From an uncultured Porphyromonadaceae bacterium (lineage in GTDB: Bacteria > Bacteroidota > Bacteroidia > Bacteroidales > Muribaculaceae), in assembly GCA_900541865.1 (NCBI GenBank), contig UQLO01000011.1, forward strand, positions 1 through 64,000: DNA of 64,000 bases, read 5' to 3'. Position numbers and translations under genes: made by a program. The notes beneath the pieces are model-generated. The model saw only the letters and a list, made by a program, of their open reading frames with translations, had not been told where the DNA came from and did not search any database. Below, one piece after another: positions 16,148-24,369 of the stretch. The first letter of the stretch is position 1. Every line of letters starts with the position of its first letter.

Positions 16148-18661
16148 TCAGAACAGAAGCATCAGCCGGTAGACCCCGAAGGCTACAACCCAGGCTACCA
16201 GCGTATTGTATATCACGCTGAAAGCGCCGTACTTCCACGAGCGGGTCTCCCGGACTATGGCTGCCACTGTCGCTATGCAAGGACAGTAGAGCAGAATGAA
16301 CACCATGAAGCTCATTGCCGCTGCCGGCGTGAAGTCCGGCTTCCCCGTGGTGGGCGAGGGCGCCGTGATGCGTTCGCCAAGCCGCTGGTTGGTGACGGCA
16401 TCGTCGTTGGTGTAGAGCACGCCGAGGGTGCTTACTACGATTTCCTTGGCCGGCACGCCTGCCAGGGCGGCCACGCTGGCTCGCCAATGGAAGCCGAGCG
16501 GCTCCATCACCGGATTGACGACTTTGCCGGCCGTCTCAAGATAGGAGTCGGGGTCCGGATCGGCCTCGGTGGGTCGCGGAAAATAGTTCAGCGCCCACAC
16601 TACGATGCTGGCAAAGAGGATGATGCCGCCCATCTTCTTGAGGTACTCGCGGCCTTTACCCCAAGTGTGGGTCAGCGATGCCTTGAGGGTCGGCATGCGG
16701 TAGGGGGGCAGTTCCATCACGAAGGGCGTCTCGTCCTTGCGGAAAAGGAAGCGCCTTAGAAGGCGCGACGTTACTACGGCCACTGCTATCCCCGTCAGGT
16801 AAAGTCCCATGAACACGAAAGCTGCTTTGGCCTCGAAGAAGGTGCCGATGAGAAGCACGTAGATGGGAAGGCGCGCCGAGCAGCTCATAAACGGGTTTAT
16901 GAGTATGGTTATCAGGCGGCTGGAGTGGCTTTCGATGGCGCGCGACGACATAATGGCCGGCACGTTGCACCCGAAGCCCATCACCAGCGGAATGAAGCTC
17001 TTGCCATGCAGTCCGATGCGGTGCATCACCTTGTCCATGATGAAGGCTGCGCGGGCCATATAGCCGCTGTCCTCCATAAAGCTGATGCAGAAGTAAAGAA
17101 TCAAAATGTTTGGCAGAAAGACGATTACACCGCCTACGCCGCCTATTATTCCGTCGGCAATGAGGTCTTTGAGCGGTCCGTCGGGCATGAGTAGATTGAC
17201 GGTCTGACTCAGCCAAGCCACCCCTTCCTCAATCCAGTCCATCGGGTACTGCCCCACAAAGAAGGTCACCCAGAAGATGAAGAACATTATCAGGAAGAAT
17301 ATCGGGAAGCCCAAAATGCGGTTGGTGGCAAGCCTGTCGAGAAGGCGCGTGGCCCGGCGCTCTTTCTTGGGGCCGGGGCGATAGGTCTCGGCGAGGGCGC
17401 CGGCTATGAAGCCGTACTTCTCGGCTGCGACTATGGAGGAGATGTCTTCGTTGTGGATTTTCTCGATGTCGCCGCGCAGCCGGTCGCGAAGTAGAAGTAT
17501 GGGGCTGCCGGCTCCCGAGCGGACGTTCTCGCGCCAGTCGTAGGCCTCCGGGGTCTCGTCGGTGTTCGACGCAACTTGGCAGCACGGCTTGTGAAGCATC
17601 TTGTCGACCAGATGGCGCAGGCGGCCGGGCGTGCGGTGTTTGCGCGAGCGGTGCCCCCCGGGATTGGAGATGCTTTCGGTCTCGTCCTCAACCTGATGGT
17701 CGCCTTCAAGCAGCTTGATGGCCAGGTAGCGCGGCGAGAAGTGTTTCTCCAGTTCGGGCGCGGCCTTCAGCCGGTCCACAATCTGTCGGACGGCTCCCTC
17801 GACGTCGCTGCCGAGGTTGACGTGAACGTGGCGCACTATGGGATTGGTGCGGTTGTAGACTGCGATGACGGTATCGAAAAGCTCACGGATGCCTTCGCCG
17901 CTGCGGGCAACAACAGGGCACATCGGCACGCCTATCATGGCACCCAAACTTGCGTAGTCCAGCTCGGCGCCCGATTCGCGTAGCTCGTCGTACATATTGA
18001 GGGCTATAACCATGCTGTAGTCCATGTCGATGAGCTCGGTGGTCAGAAAGAGGTTGCGCTCGAGGTTCGAAGAGTCCACAACGTTGACTATCACATCCGG
18101 TGTGCTCTCGCTGAGGTATTTGCGAACATACAGCTCCTCCGGGCTGTAGCAACTCAGAGAGTAGGTGCCGGGCAGGTCGACGATGTTGAAGCGGTAGCCG
18201 TTGTATTTGAAATGGCCGTCTTTGGCGTCGACGGTAACGCCGCTGTAGTTGCCGACGTGTTCCTTGGCGCCGGAGGCTATGTTGAAGAGCGACGTCTTGC
18301 CGCAGTTGGGATTGCCGATGAGGGCTATGTTGATGGTGTGCTCCTGATGACGGGCTTTTTCGATGGCGGCTCGCTCGGCAATGTCGGGCCCGGGTTGGCG
18401 TAGCGAAGCCTCGCCCATCTCGGCGGCAGCCTCGTCGCTGACGGCAACCACTTCTATCAGAGCAGCTTCGGCAAGGCGAAGCGACACCTCGTAGCCCATT
18501 ATTGTGTATTTCACCGGGTCGCGAAGCGGCGCATCCAGCAACATTCGCACCGGATGGCCCGCCACGAAGCCCATCTCTATTACTCGCTTTCGGAAGGCGC
18601 CGTGGCCGTGGATTTTGGTTATTACGCCGGTCTGTCCCGGTCTGAGTTCACTCAGTTTCAT
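16148..18661 (-). CDS. feoB: FeoA-FeoB fusion, ferrous iron transporter
   Basis: 837 residues. Residues 1-72 are a FeoA (SH3-like) domain: LRPGQTGVITKIHGHGAFRK, then GFVAGHPV. The G domain follows at ~111-280, with G1 GNPNCGKT (116-123), G3 DLPGTYSLS and the switch region GNYSGVTVDAK. From about 440 on are the gate helices, including FIPLVMGFGCNVPAIMSSRA and GVPAKEIVVSTLGVLYTN. The protein imports Fe2+ through the inner membrane. FeoA-FeoB fusions are known in Bacteroidetes. It is last in the minus-strand run trmH-like, MFS, feoB; an inverted repeat lies in its 59-base upstream gap. Confidence 0.97.
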   Translation of the reverse strand: MKLSELRPGQTGVITKIHGHGAFRKRVIEMGFVAGHPVRMLLDAPLRDPVKYTIMGYEVSLRLAEAALIEVVAVSDEAAAEMGEASLRQPGPDIAERAAIEKARHQEHTINIALIGNPNCGKTSLFNIASGAKEHVGNYSGVTVDAKDGHFKYNGYRFNIVDLPGTYSLSCYSPEELYVRKYLSESTPDVIVNVVDSSNLERNLFLTTELIDMDYSMVIALNMYDELRESGAELDYASLGAMIGVPMCPVVARSGEGIRELFDTVIAVYNRTNPIVRHVHVNLGSDVEGAVRQIVDRLKAAPELEKHFSPRYLAIKLLEGDHQVEDETESISNPGGHRSRKHRTPGRLRHLVDKMLHKPCCQVASNTDETPEAYDWRENVRSGAGSPILLLRDRLRGDIEKIHNEDISSIVAAEKYGFIAGALAETYRPGPKKERRATRLLDRLATNRILGFPIFFLIMFFIFWVTFFVGQYPMDWIEEGVAWLSQTVNLLMPDGPLKDLIADGIIGGVGGVIVFLPNILILYFCISFMEDSGYMARAAFIMDKVMHRIGLHGKSFIPLVMGFGCNVPAIMSSRAIESHSSRLITILINPFMSCSARLPIYVLLIGTFFEAKAAFVFMGLYLTGIAVAVVTSRLLRRFLFRKDETPFVMELPPYRMPTLKASLTHTWGKGREYLKKMGGIILFASIVVWALNYFPRPTEADPDPDSYLETAGKVVNPVMEPLGFHWRASVAALAGVPAKEIVVSTLGVLYTNDDAVTNQRLGERITAPSPTTGKPDFTPAAAMSFMVFILLYCPCIATVAAIVRETRSWKYGAFSVIYNTLVAWVVAFGVYRLMLLF

Positions 18662-18701
18662 AATTCAAGGGGCAAATTTCGCCATTTTTCTTCATTCGAG
18701 C

Positions 18702-18721
18702 AATACCCTCCGGAGAGTATT
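18702..18721. promoter_or_regulatory. 20-bp inverted repeat upstream of feoB
   Basis: AATACCCTCCGGAGAGTATT is symmetric at 18 of 20 positions and lies in the only gap between the MFS gene and feoB. It could be an iron-responsive operator or a weak hairpin. It does not match the E. coli Fur box in an obvious way. Confidence 0.4.
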
Positions 18722-19869
18722 CACGCCCCTTGCAAGCGGTATTTTCGGTGAAGTACAAAGAAGGCCGTCGCTCCTATGGCTGCCAGGGGCAGTCCTACTA
18801 CTGCCGGTCCCTCCCAGCCCATTCCGGAGCGGATGGCCGTGCCGCCAAGCAGGGCCGCAAGAGCATTGCTGACGTTGAATGCAATCTGGATGCCGGCCCC
18901 CCCAAGCATTTCGCCGCCCTTGGCGAACCGTACTATCAGGAACTGCGCCGGCCCTCCGATGCCGAACAGGCACGCCGTGGCAATAAACATCAGAGCCACC
19001 GAAAGTACCTTGGAGGCCGCGAAAAAGTAGATGGCGCCCATCACGAAGATGATTGCAACACCTATCCAGCCCGACACAAGAGAGGGCGCGTGCCGGTCGG
19101 CTAATCGTCCCGCAAGGGCATTGCCTACCACCATCCCAAGGCCGGCAACGACCATTATCCACGTCATATCGGCCATGCTGTAGCCCGCAAGATGCGTCAT
19201 CGACGGCTCCAAGTAGCTGAACCAGCAGTAGACCGACGCCTGACCGAAGAAGACGCCTCCGAAGATGAGCCACGGCGCTGCGCTCCCCAGAAAGCGGAAC
19301 TGGCCCCGGATGCCGCTGTCGGGCAGCGCGTCGAGCTGTGGCACCCATAGGCGGATGGCCCCCAAGGCCAGAAGACCGCTGAAGGACACTATCGCGAAGG
19401 CAACACGCCAGCTCACCACTCCGGAGACGAAGGTGGCCATAGGCACGCCCACGACGTTGGCAACCGTCATGCCCCCTACCATCACAGCAACAGCCGAGGC
19501 GCCGGACCCCGGGCTGAGCCGAGTGCAAACTATGGCTCCGGCGCCGAAGAAAGCCCCGTGCGGCAACCCGGCTATGAATCGCGCCGCAAGCATGGTGCCG
19601 AAGCCGGGCGACAGTGCAACCAAAGCGTTGCCCAAGGCTATTACCGCCGCAAGAAGCATCATCAGTCTGTTCAGGCGCATCCGACGCAGAAAGATGAGGC
19701 CGGGAGCGCCGACGGCCACGCCCGCAGAGTAAGCCGAGATGAGATGGCCCGCGCGGGGTATACTGACATCCAGTGAGCGGGCCACGTCGCCGAGTATGCC
19801 CATCATAGTGAATTCGGCTATACCTAAGGCGAAGGTCCCCAGCGCGAGGGCTATCAGACTTTTTTTCAT
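18721..19869 (-). CDS. MFS transporter (AraJ/DHA1-type exporter)
   Basis: 382 residues, about 12 predicted membrane spans. Starts LIALALGTFALGIAEFTMMG, the AraJ/YdhP family signature, followed by ISAYSAGVAVGAPGLIFL and the loop RRMRLNRLMML. RFIAGLPHGAFFGAGAI matches motif C of sugar and drug efflux proteins. The substrate is unknown; related proteins export sugars or drugs. It starts 13 bases after the TrmH-type gene and is probably cotranscribed with it. Confidence 0.92.
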   Translation of the reverse strand: MKKSLIALALGTFALGIAEFTMMGILGDVARSLDVSIPRAGHLISAYSAGVAVGAPGLIFLRRMRLNRLMMLLAAVIALGNALVALSPGFGTMLAARFIAGLPHGAFFGAGAIVCTRLSPGSGASAVAVMVGGMTVANVVGVPMATFVSGVVSWRVAFAIVSFSGLLALGAIRLWVPQLDALPDSGIRGQFRFLGSAAPWLIFGGVFFGQASVYCWFSYLEPSMTHLAGYSMADMTWIMVVAGLGMVVGNALAGRLADRHAPSLVSGWIGVAIIFVMGAIYFFAASKVLSVALMFIATACLFGIGGPAQFLIVRFAKGGEMLGGAGIQIAFNVSNALAALLGGTAIRSGMGWEGPAVVGLPLAAIGATAFFVLHRKYRLQGA

Positions 19870-19882
19870 AAGGGTTTAGAAG

Positions 19883-20686
19883 TCAGTCTACGAGTTGATA
19901 GAATGCTATGGCGGCCGCGACGCCGACGTTGAGCGAGTCCACGCCGTTGTGCATCGGTATGCGGGCGGTGTAGTCGGCGCTGTCGATTACGCTTTGCTCC
20001 AGTCCTGTGCCTTCCGTGCCGAGGATGAGCGCCAGACGCTCTTCGCCGTTGAGCACGGGGTCTTTGATGGAAACCGACCGGTCGGTGAGTGCAAGGGCCA
20101 CTGTGCGGTAGCCCATGGCTTTGAGGTCGGAGGCGCTTTCGCACCACGTCCAGGGCACAAGGAAGACGGAGCCCATGCTCACCCGCACTGAGCGCCGGTT
20201 CAAGGGGTCGCACGAGGTGTGGGTCAGCACAACGCCGTCGATGCCAAGGGCGGCCGCCGAACGGAAGATGGAGCCGATGTTGGTGCTGTCGACTACACTG
20301 TCGACAACGGCTATGCGGCGGCGTCCCGGCCAGCCTGCTACTTCTTCGAGGCTGAGAGCCGAAGGTCGCCGCATGGCGCAGAGAACGCCGCGAGTCAGCG
20401 TGTAGCCTGTCAGGGCGCTAAGCAGCTCGCGCGAACCGGTGTAGACGGGAGCTTCGGGGCATCGCGCAAGCAGCGGAGCCGCGTCGCCCGCGATATGCCG
20501 CTGCTCGCACAGGAAGGATTCGGCTTGGTAGCCGGCTTCGAGGGCAACGGCGATGACCTTGGGGCTTTCCACGATGAAAAGTGCTTCCTCAGGGTTCTTT
20601 ACATTGCGCAACTGCCTTTCGGTCAGCCCGCTGAACACTGCTATCCGCGGGTCGTCGAGTCGTTCTATTTTTATCGGTGTGGCCAT
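19883..20686 (-). CDS. TrmH/SpoU family RNA 2'-O-methyltransferase
   Basis: 267 residues from ATG 20686 (MATPIKIERL). The longer frame from 20725 is rejected because a minus-strand -7 box lies inside it at 20704-20711. N-terminal substrate-binding domain at ~1-100 (FIVESPKVIAVALEAGYQ). The SPOUT knot has motif 1 DSTNIGSIFRSAAALGIDGV, motif 2 LALILGTEGTGL and motif 3 IPMHNGVDSLNVGVAAAI. The family methylates ribose in rRNA or tRNA using SAM; the target position is not evident. It is the first gene of the minus run reaching feoB. Confidence 0.93.
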   Translation of the reverse strand: MATPIKIERLDDPRIAVFSGLTERQLRNVKNPEEALFIVESPKVIAVALEAGYQAESFLCEQRHIAGDAAPLLARCPEAPVYTGSRELLSALTGYTLTRGVLCAMRRPSALSLEEVAGWPGRRRIAVVDSVVDSTNIGSIFRSAAALGIDGVVLTHTSCDPLNRRSVRVSMGSVFLVPWTWCESASDLKAMGYRTVALALTDRSVSIKDPVLNGEERLALILGTEGTGLEQSVIDSADYTARIPMHNGVDSLNVGVAAAIAFYQLVD

Positions 20687-20703
20687 AGCTGGGAAATTTT
20701 GCG

Positions 20704-20711
20704 CAAAATTA
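20704..20711 (-). promoter_or_regulatory. -7 box of the TrmH-like gene
   Basis: CAAAATTA on plus reads TAATTTTG on minus (TAnnTTTG). It decides the downstream start at 20686. Confidence 0.6.
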
Positions 20712-20785
20712 CTCATAAAAAACATGCCTCGCCCTCATTTTAATAATTTTAGCAGTCTAAATCGGGTTCGTTGCGCTCCTTTCAC

Positions 20786-20793
20786 TATCTTTG
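20786..20793 (+). promoter_or_regulatory. -7 box of folC
   Basis: TATCTTTG fits TAnnTTTG and overlaps a TTG that would otherwise look like a start (20791). The first usable ATG is 20812. Confidence 0.6.
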
Positions 20794-20811
20794 CGCTCCA
20801 AAAGCATATCA

Positions 20812-22137
20812 ATGAATTCCGAAATGAATTATCAGAAGGCCGTCGCATACCTCGAAGGCCTCGGTGCATTCCACAAAGCCGGAGCTTCGGCCTATCACCC
20901 CGGCTTGCAGAATATTAAGGCTTTGGATGAATGGCTGGGTGCCCCCTCCAAGGAGCTGAAATGCATCCACGTGGCCGGTACTAACGGCAAGGGCAGCTCT
21001 TCGGCGCTCTTGGCGGCGGTGCTGTCTGTCGCCGGCTACCGCACGGGGCTTTATTCGTCGCCGCACCTGGTGGATATGTGCGAAAGAATCCGCATCGATG
21101 GCCTCCCCGTGCCTCGCGACTTCGTGGTTGAGTTCGCCTCGCGCCTCGCCGACCCGAGTTGCCCGGTGCGCCCATCGTACTTCGAGGCCCTCACGGCCAT
21201 GGCCTTCGAGTGGTTCCGCCGCAGCCGGGTCGACGTGGCCATCGTCGAAGTCGGCCTCGGAGGGCGCCTTGACAGCACCAACATCATCAGCCCGCTTCTT
21301 TCGGTAATAACCAATATCTCGCTCGACCACACTGCCATTCTTGGCGATTCCCTCGAGGCCATCGCTGCCGAGAAAGCAGGTATCATCAAGCCGGATGTCC
21401 CCCTTGTGGTCGGTCACGCTCAGCAGTCGGTGCGCCGGGTTTTCCTCGAGGCCGCAGCTGCCTTCGGGCCCGACCGGCCCCCGGTGATTTTTGCGGAGGA
21501 TAATCCTCTTTACGCAAAGGTTGAAGAGCGGCACGAACAATGTCTCTACCGAGGCACGCCCTGGGGCGATGTGGCATGCCCTCTCACGGGTTCCTTCCAG
21601 CACGAAAATGCCGCCACGGTCTTTAACGCCCTCGTGCAGCTTTCCACGCGGTTCGACATTACTCCTCAGGCTGTCAAAACAGGCTTCGCCCATGTGGCGA
21701 CACTAAGCGGCTTGACCGCCCGGTGGATGCCGTGCACCTTCCGTGGAGCGAAATTTATCGCCGATACCGGCCACAACCCCGGGGCTTGGGAGCATCTTGG
21801 TCCCCGTCTGGAGCGAATAGCTGCCGAGCGACCGCTTTTCATGGTCGTGGGCTTCCTGGCCGACAAGGACCTGGAGGCTATCGTGAATTATATGCCGCGC
21901 GCGGCTTCGTATCGCTTTGTCACCCCCGCCGGCGACCGTGCCCGCGCAGCCGACGACACTGCCGCTGTCTTTGCCGCTCACGGCATAGAAGGGCGAGTGT
22001 GCGCCGACGTCGATTCTGCCATTGCCGACGCGGCTCGCGAAGCGGCCCCCGAAGGCGTTGTTTTCGTTGGTGGAAGCAATTTCGTCGTGTCTTCTTTTCT
22101 GAAGGTGTTGTCAGTCGAAAATGCAAAATCTGACTAA
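20812..22137 (+). CDS. folC: bifunctional folylpolyglutamate synthase/dihydrofolate synthase
   Basis: About 441 residues from ATG 20812; ATG 20824 is also possible. FolC joins glutamate to dihydropteroate and then extends the polyglutamate tail. Visible motifs are the Mur-ligase P-loop HVAGTNGKGSSSALLAAVL, YSSPHLVDMCERI, EVGLGGRLDSTN, ISLDHTAILG with AAEKAGIIKP, and DTGHNPGAWEHL in the C-terminal domain, where FMVVGFLADKDLEAIV follows. Length and order are normal. It is transcribed divergently from the TrmH-like gene. Confidence 0.97.
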   Translation: MNSEMNYQKAVAYLEGLGAFHKAGASAYHPGLQNIKALDEWLGAPSKELKCIHVAGTNGKGSSSALLAAVLSVAGYRTGLYSSPHLVDMCERIRIDGLPVPRDFVVEFASRLADPSCPVRPSYFEALTAMAFEWFRRSRVDVAIVEVGLGGRLDSTNIISPLLSVITNISLDHTAILGDSLEAIAAEKAGIIKPDVPLVVGHAQQSVRRVFLEAAAAFGPDRPPVIFAEDNPLYAKVEERHEQCLYRGTPWGDVACPLTGSFQHENAATVFNALVQLSTRFDITPQAVKTGFAHVATLSGLTARWMPCTFRGAKFIADTGHNPGAWEHLGPRLERIAAERPLFMVVGFLADKDLEAIVNYMPRAASYRFVTPAGDRARAADDTAAVFAAHGIEGRVCADVDSAIADAAREAAPEGVVFVGGSNFVVSSFLKVLSVENAKSD

Positions 22138-22392
22138 ATGTCAGAAAAAATATCCCCTATGGCAGACCACGCGACTTGGCTTTTCCTCCGATTTTAGAGC
22201 TATTGCGCTGGTTGTCAATGGTGAAGACCTAATTTGTTAAGAAGTATTGATTCCGCTTGAGGTTTTTAAGTCAGCTTTGGTCGCTTTTGGAGGTTTAATT
22301 TATTGGTGGCTAGCTGAATAGCCTTTGGAGGTTGCGGAAACTTTTTTGGCAAAATGTAAAAAAGTGATAAATATCAAAATTTTCTTCCTTGC

Positions 22393-22473
22393 CTACACAA
22401 CATTTGGCCTCGTTTTTGCGTAATAAGGATAGCAACAGCACAAAGAAGTAAAGTATTGAATTAGTTTTTTCAT
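22393..22473 (-). CDS. possible 26-residue cysteine-cluster peptide
   Basis: ATG at 22473, stop at 22393-22395. It begins MKKLIQYFTSL, continues CCCYPYYAKTRP and ends NVV. Three adjacent cysteines and an aromatic YPYYA segment are unlike random translation of AT-rich DNA. An ATG preceded by an AT-rich leader and followed by Lys-Lys is typical of Bacteroidales starts. No promoter box was seen, so it might be read through from the FMN-enzyme gene past the hairpin. Family and function are unknown; it could be chance. Confidence 0.4.
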   Translation of the reverse strand: MKKLIQYFTSLCCCYPYYAKTRPNVV

Positions 22474-22499
22474 AGGATTAGATTTTTAAGGTTTAGACG

Positions 22500-22529
22500 C
22501 TTAGGGGCTATCGTGAGATAGCCCCTAAG
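22500..22529. terminator. perfect 13-bp hairpin between folC and FMN-enzyme gene
   Basis: CTTAGGGGCTATC (22500-22512) and GATAGCCCCTAAG (22517-22529) with a GTGA loop, followed on plus by ATTTTA. It lies 25 bases past the stop of the minus-strand gene at 22555 and may end it, or act as a plus terminator. The U-run is weak in both directions. Confidence 0.6.
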
Positions 22530-22554
22530 ATTTTACTGTATGTTGCTGAGCGCT

Positions 22555-23514
22555 TTAGACGAAGTCGGCCATCATCTCGGCGACTATGTCGGCGCACATT
22601 CCGCCGCTTTTTATCTGTCCGACTCCGGTATTGACGCTTATTATGCCGTCGTCGAGCCGACCTTCGAGCATTGCGGGGCGCAGTCCGCCGTTGTGGTGCA
22701 CTTCGGCTTCGAGCGCGGCGGAAGGTTCGCCAGCCCTGTAGCGTCGGTTCATCTCCAAGGCGTAGCGCGTGGGCAGCGAACGCTCCAAATCCGATACATA
22801 GACCAGCTCCGTGCCGTCGGCGCGCAGTATGGCCTCCTTAGCGGCGGCAGCTGTGGCGCACTCGTCGGCAACGGCGAAACGCGAGCCAACATACACGCCC
22901 TCGGCACCCAGCGCAAAAGCTGCCCGTACGCCTCGGATATCGTTGATACCTCCCGCGGCAAGAACCGGAACCGTCACTGCATCCACTATCTGCGGCACGA
23001 TGGTAAAAGTTCCCGCCTGCCCGTGGGGCAGCAACCCGCCTTCGTCGCGTCCGGTGGCCACGATGATATCGGCGCCTTCCTCCTGAGCGCGGTGTGCGGC
23101 CTCAGGCGTGGGGTCGAGCTCGCGATGAAGGATAATGCCTCCGAGGTCCTTGATGGCCTTGTAGATAGCGGGCTCATAGGTGCCAACCACGGCGAAAATG
23201 CGCACTCCGGCGTCGGCAGCCGCGGCGATGTTCTTCAGCGCATACGCACGGGTGGCTTCGTCGGGAGCAGAGATGATGTTGATGCCATAGGGCTTGGCGG
23301 TCAGCGAGTTGATTTGGCGCAGCACACGCGACACGCGTTCCTGCGTCGACAGTCGAACACCATTTTCGGTCTTCGGACCGGCATTGGGACCCAGCACGCC
23401 CAAGGCGCCCGCATTGCTGACCGCAGCCACCATTTCGGCAGTATTGATCCAGTTCATCGGTGCCTGAACGAGCGGATAGCGGATAGAAAGTATAGAAGTA
23501 ATTCGATTTGTCAT
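22555..23514 (-). CDS. FMN-dependent nitronate monooxygenase / FabK-like enoyl reductase
   Basis: 319 residues, TIM barrel of the 2-nitropropane dioxygenase group. It opens SIRYPLVQAPMNWINTAEMV, then GALGVLGPNAGP. FMN-phosphate loops GADIIVATGRDEGG and VLAAGGINDIRG, then ALGAEGVYVGSRF, fit both nitronate monooxygenases and FabK. The sequence does not clearly decide between alkyl nitronate oxidation and enoyl-ACP reduction; no fatty-acid genes are near, so nitronate monooxygenase is the more neutral name. Stands alone. Confidence 0.88.
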   Translation of the reverse strand: MTNRITSILSIRYPLVQAPMNWINTAEMVAAVSNAGALGVLGPNAGPKTENGVRLSTQERVSRVLRQINSLTAKPYGINIISAPDEATRAYALKNIAAAADAGVRIFAVVGTYEPAIYKAIKDLGGIILHRELDPTPEAAHRAQEEGADIIVATGRDEGGLLPHGQAGTFTIVPQIVDAVTVPVLAAGGINDIRGVRAAFALGAEGVYVGSRFAVADECATAAAAKEAILRADGTELVYVSDLERSLPTRYALEMNRRYRAGEPSAALEAEVHHNGGLRPAMLEGRLDDGIISVNTGVGQIKSGGMCADIVAEMMADFV

Positions 23515-23571
23515 ATCTCTTAAAATTTAAAAATACAACACCCCGCACCCGCAATCTGTTTACCCCAAGGA

Positions 23572-23712
23572 GGGCCAAGGAGGGCGAGCTTCCAGCTCGC
23601 AAGCCGCGAAGACCCCGCAACGCATGGACCGAGGGCCCCAAGGAGGGCGAGCTTCCAGCTCGCAAGCCGCGAAGACCCCGCAGCGCATGGACCGAGGGCT
23701 TCAGCCCTCGCC
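23572..23712. repeat. tandem REP-like repeat (two ~67-bp units)
   Basis: Two near-identical units at about 23572-23635 and 23639-23702 contain CAAGGAGGGCGAGCTTCCAG followed by CTCGCAAGCCGCGAAGACCC. Each has the palindrome GCGAGCTTCCAGCTCGC, and the second runs into GAGGGCTTCAGCCCTC. Open frames across this block are repeat translation, not a gene. A GAGGGCT/AGCCCTC stem also occurs in the repeat cluster at the window start. Confidence 0.8.
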
Positions 23713-23755
23713 CATCCCGAAGGGAATGCCACCCGCCAGAGCGCGCCCAGAGTTG

Positions 23756-24283
23756 TCACTTGGGCTGGCGGTCGAAGAATGGATTCTTCGAGGAGGCCGA
23801 CAGAGCGATGGCGATGGTCTGCTTGCACTCCGGCAGCAGACCGCAGTCGGCCGCACACCATCCTGCCGAGAACATCACGCGGGTATCGACTTTGAGCTCG
23901 GCTGCCGTCGAGCAAGCCGAGCCGATTGCTATGCCAAGGTCGATGGAGTTGAGCGTGCAAGGAGCCTCGGCGGCTTTGGCTGCGCAGTCGGCCGCTCCGC
24001 AAAAGGAGCAGTTCAGCCCCATAGGCTGAGTTCGGGTGCCGATGAGCAGCAGAGCCTCGCCCTGGAGAATGTTGGCGGCGTCGCGCAGCAGAAATTTCAT
24101 CCCGGTGGCCTCTGCTTTGGCCAGCATAGCCTCAGAGAGCATTTCAAGCTCCGAGCGTTCGGTCAACAGAAGTATCTCGATAATGTCGATGCCCTTGGCC
24201 TTGGGAGCGGTGCGCGCGGCAAGCATCATTCGGCGGCCGGCTTCAGCTACAAGAGCCGAGCGGATGTTTCGTTCGTTTTCCAT
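23756..24283 (-). CDS. DUF2148 ferredoxin-like domain protein
   Basis: 175 residues from ATG 24283 (MENERNIRSALVAEAG); the longer frame from 24352 reads a poor N-terminus. The sequence contains cysteine motifs suited to metal or Fe-S binding: LNCSFCGAADCAAKA near the middle, IGSACSTAAEL, and GWCAADCGLLPECKQ near the C-terminus. This matches the DUF2148 family of uncharacterised proteins, often small Fe-S proteins in anaerobes. It lies 86 bases downstream of the lipoprotein gene. Function unknown. Confidence 0.85.
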   Translation of the reverse strand: MENERNIRSALVAEAGRRMMLAARTAPKAKGIDIIEILLLTERSELEMLSEAMLAKAEATGMKFLLRDAANILQGEALLLIGTRTQPMGLNCSFCGAADCAAKAAEAPCTLNSIDLGIAIGSACSTAAELKVDTRVMFSAGWCAADCGLLPECKQTIAIALSASSKNPFFDRQPK

Positions 24284-24369
24284 GTCGTCGTGTCTAAACA
24301 GAGCAGGCGTGCCCCCGAGTGGAAGCGCGCCTGCATTTATGCGGTTATGCAATAGATGTTGCTTTTTTA

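Larger units (their letters stand above)
22138..22554. other. AT-rich intergenic region with tiny ORF and hairpin
   Basis: About 415 bases, clearly more AT-rich than the surrounding genes. It contains the hairpin at 22500-22529 and a 26-codon minus-strand ORF at 22393-22473. The part from 22138 to 22390 shows no gene or repeat that I recognise. Confidence 0.6.

Noticed and set aside
20687..20725. ATG 20725 as the start of the TrmH-like gene
   Set aside because: The extension covers a minus-strand promoter box and has no family resemblance.
20791..20811. TTG 20791 as the folC start
   Set aside because: It lies inside the -7 box at 20786-20793; ATG 20812 is the first usable start.
23520..24002. 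Open frames across the repeat block on both strands
   Set aside because: They translate the tandem repeats twice (repeated LASWKLALLG-type text) and are not genes.
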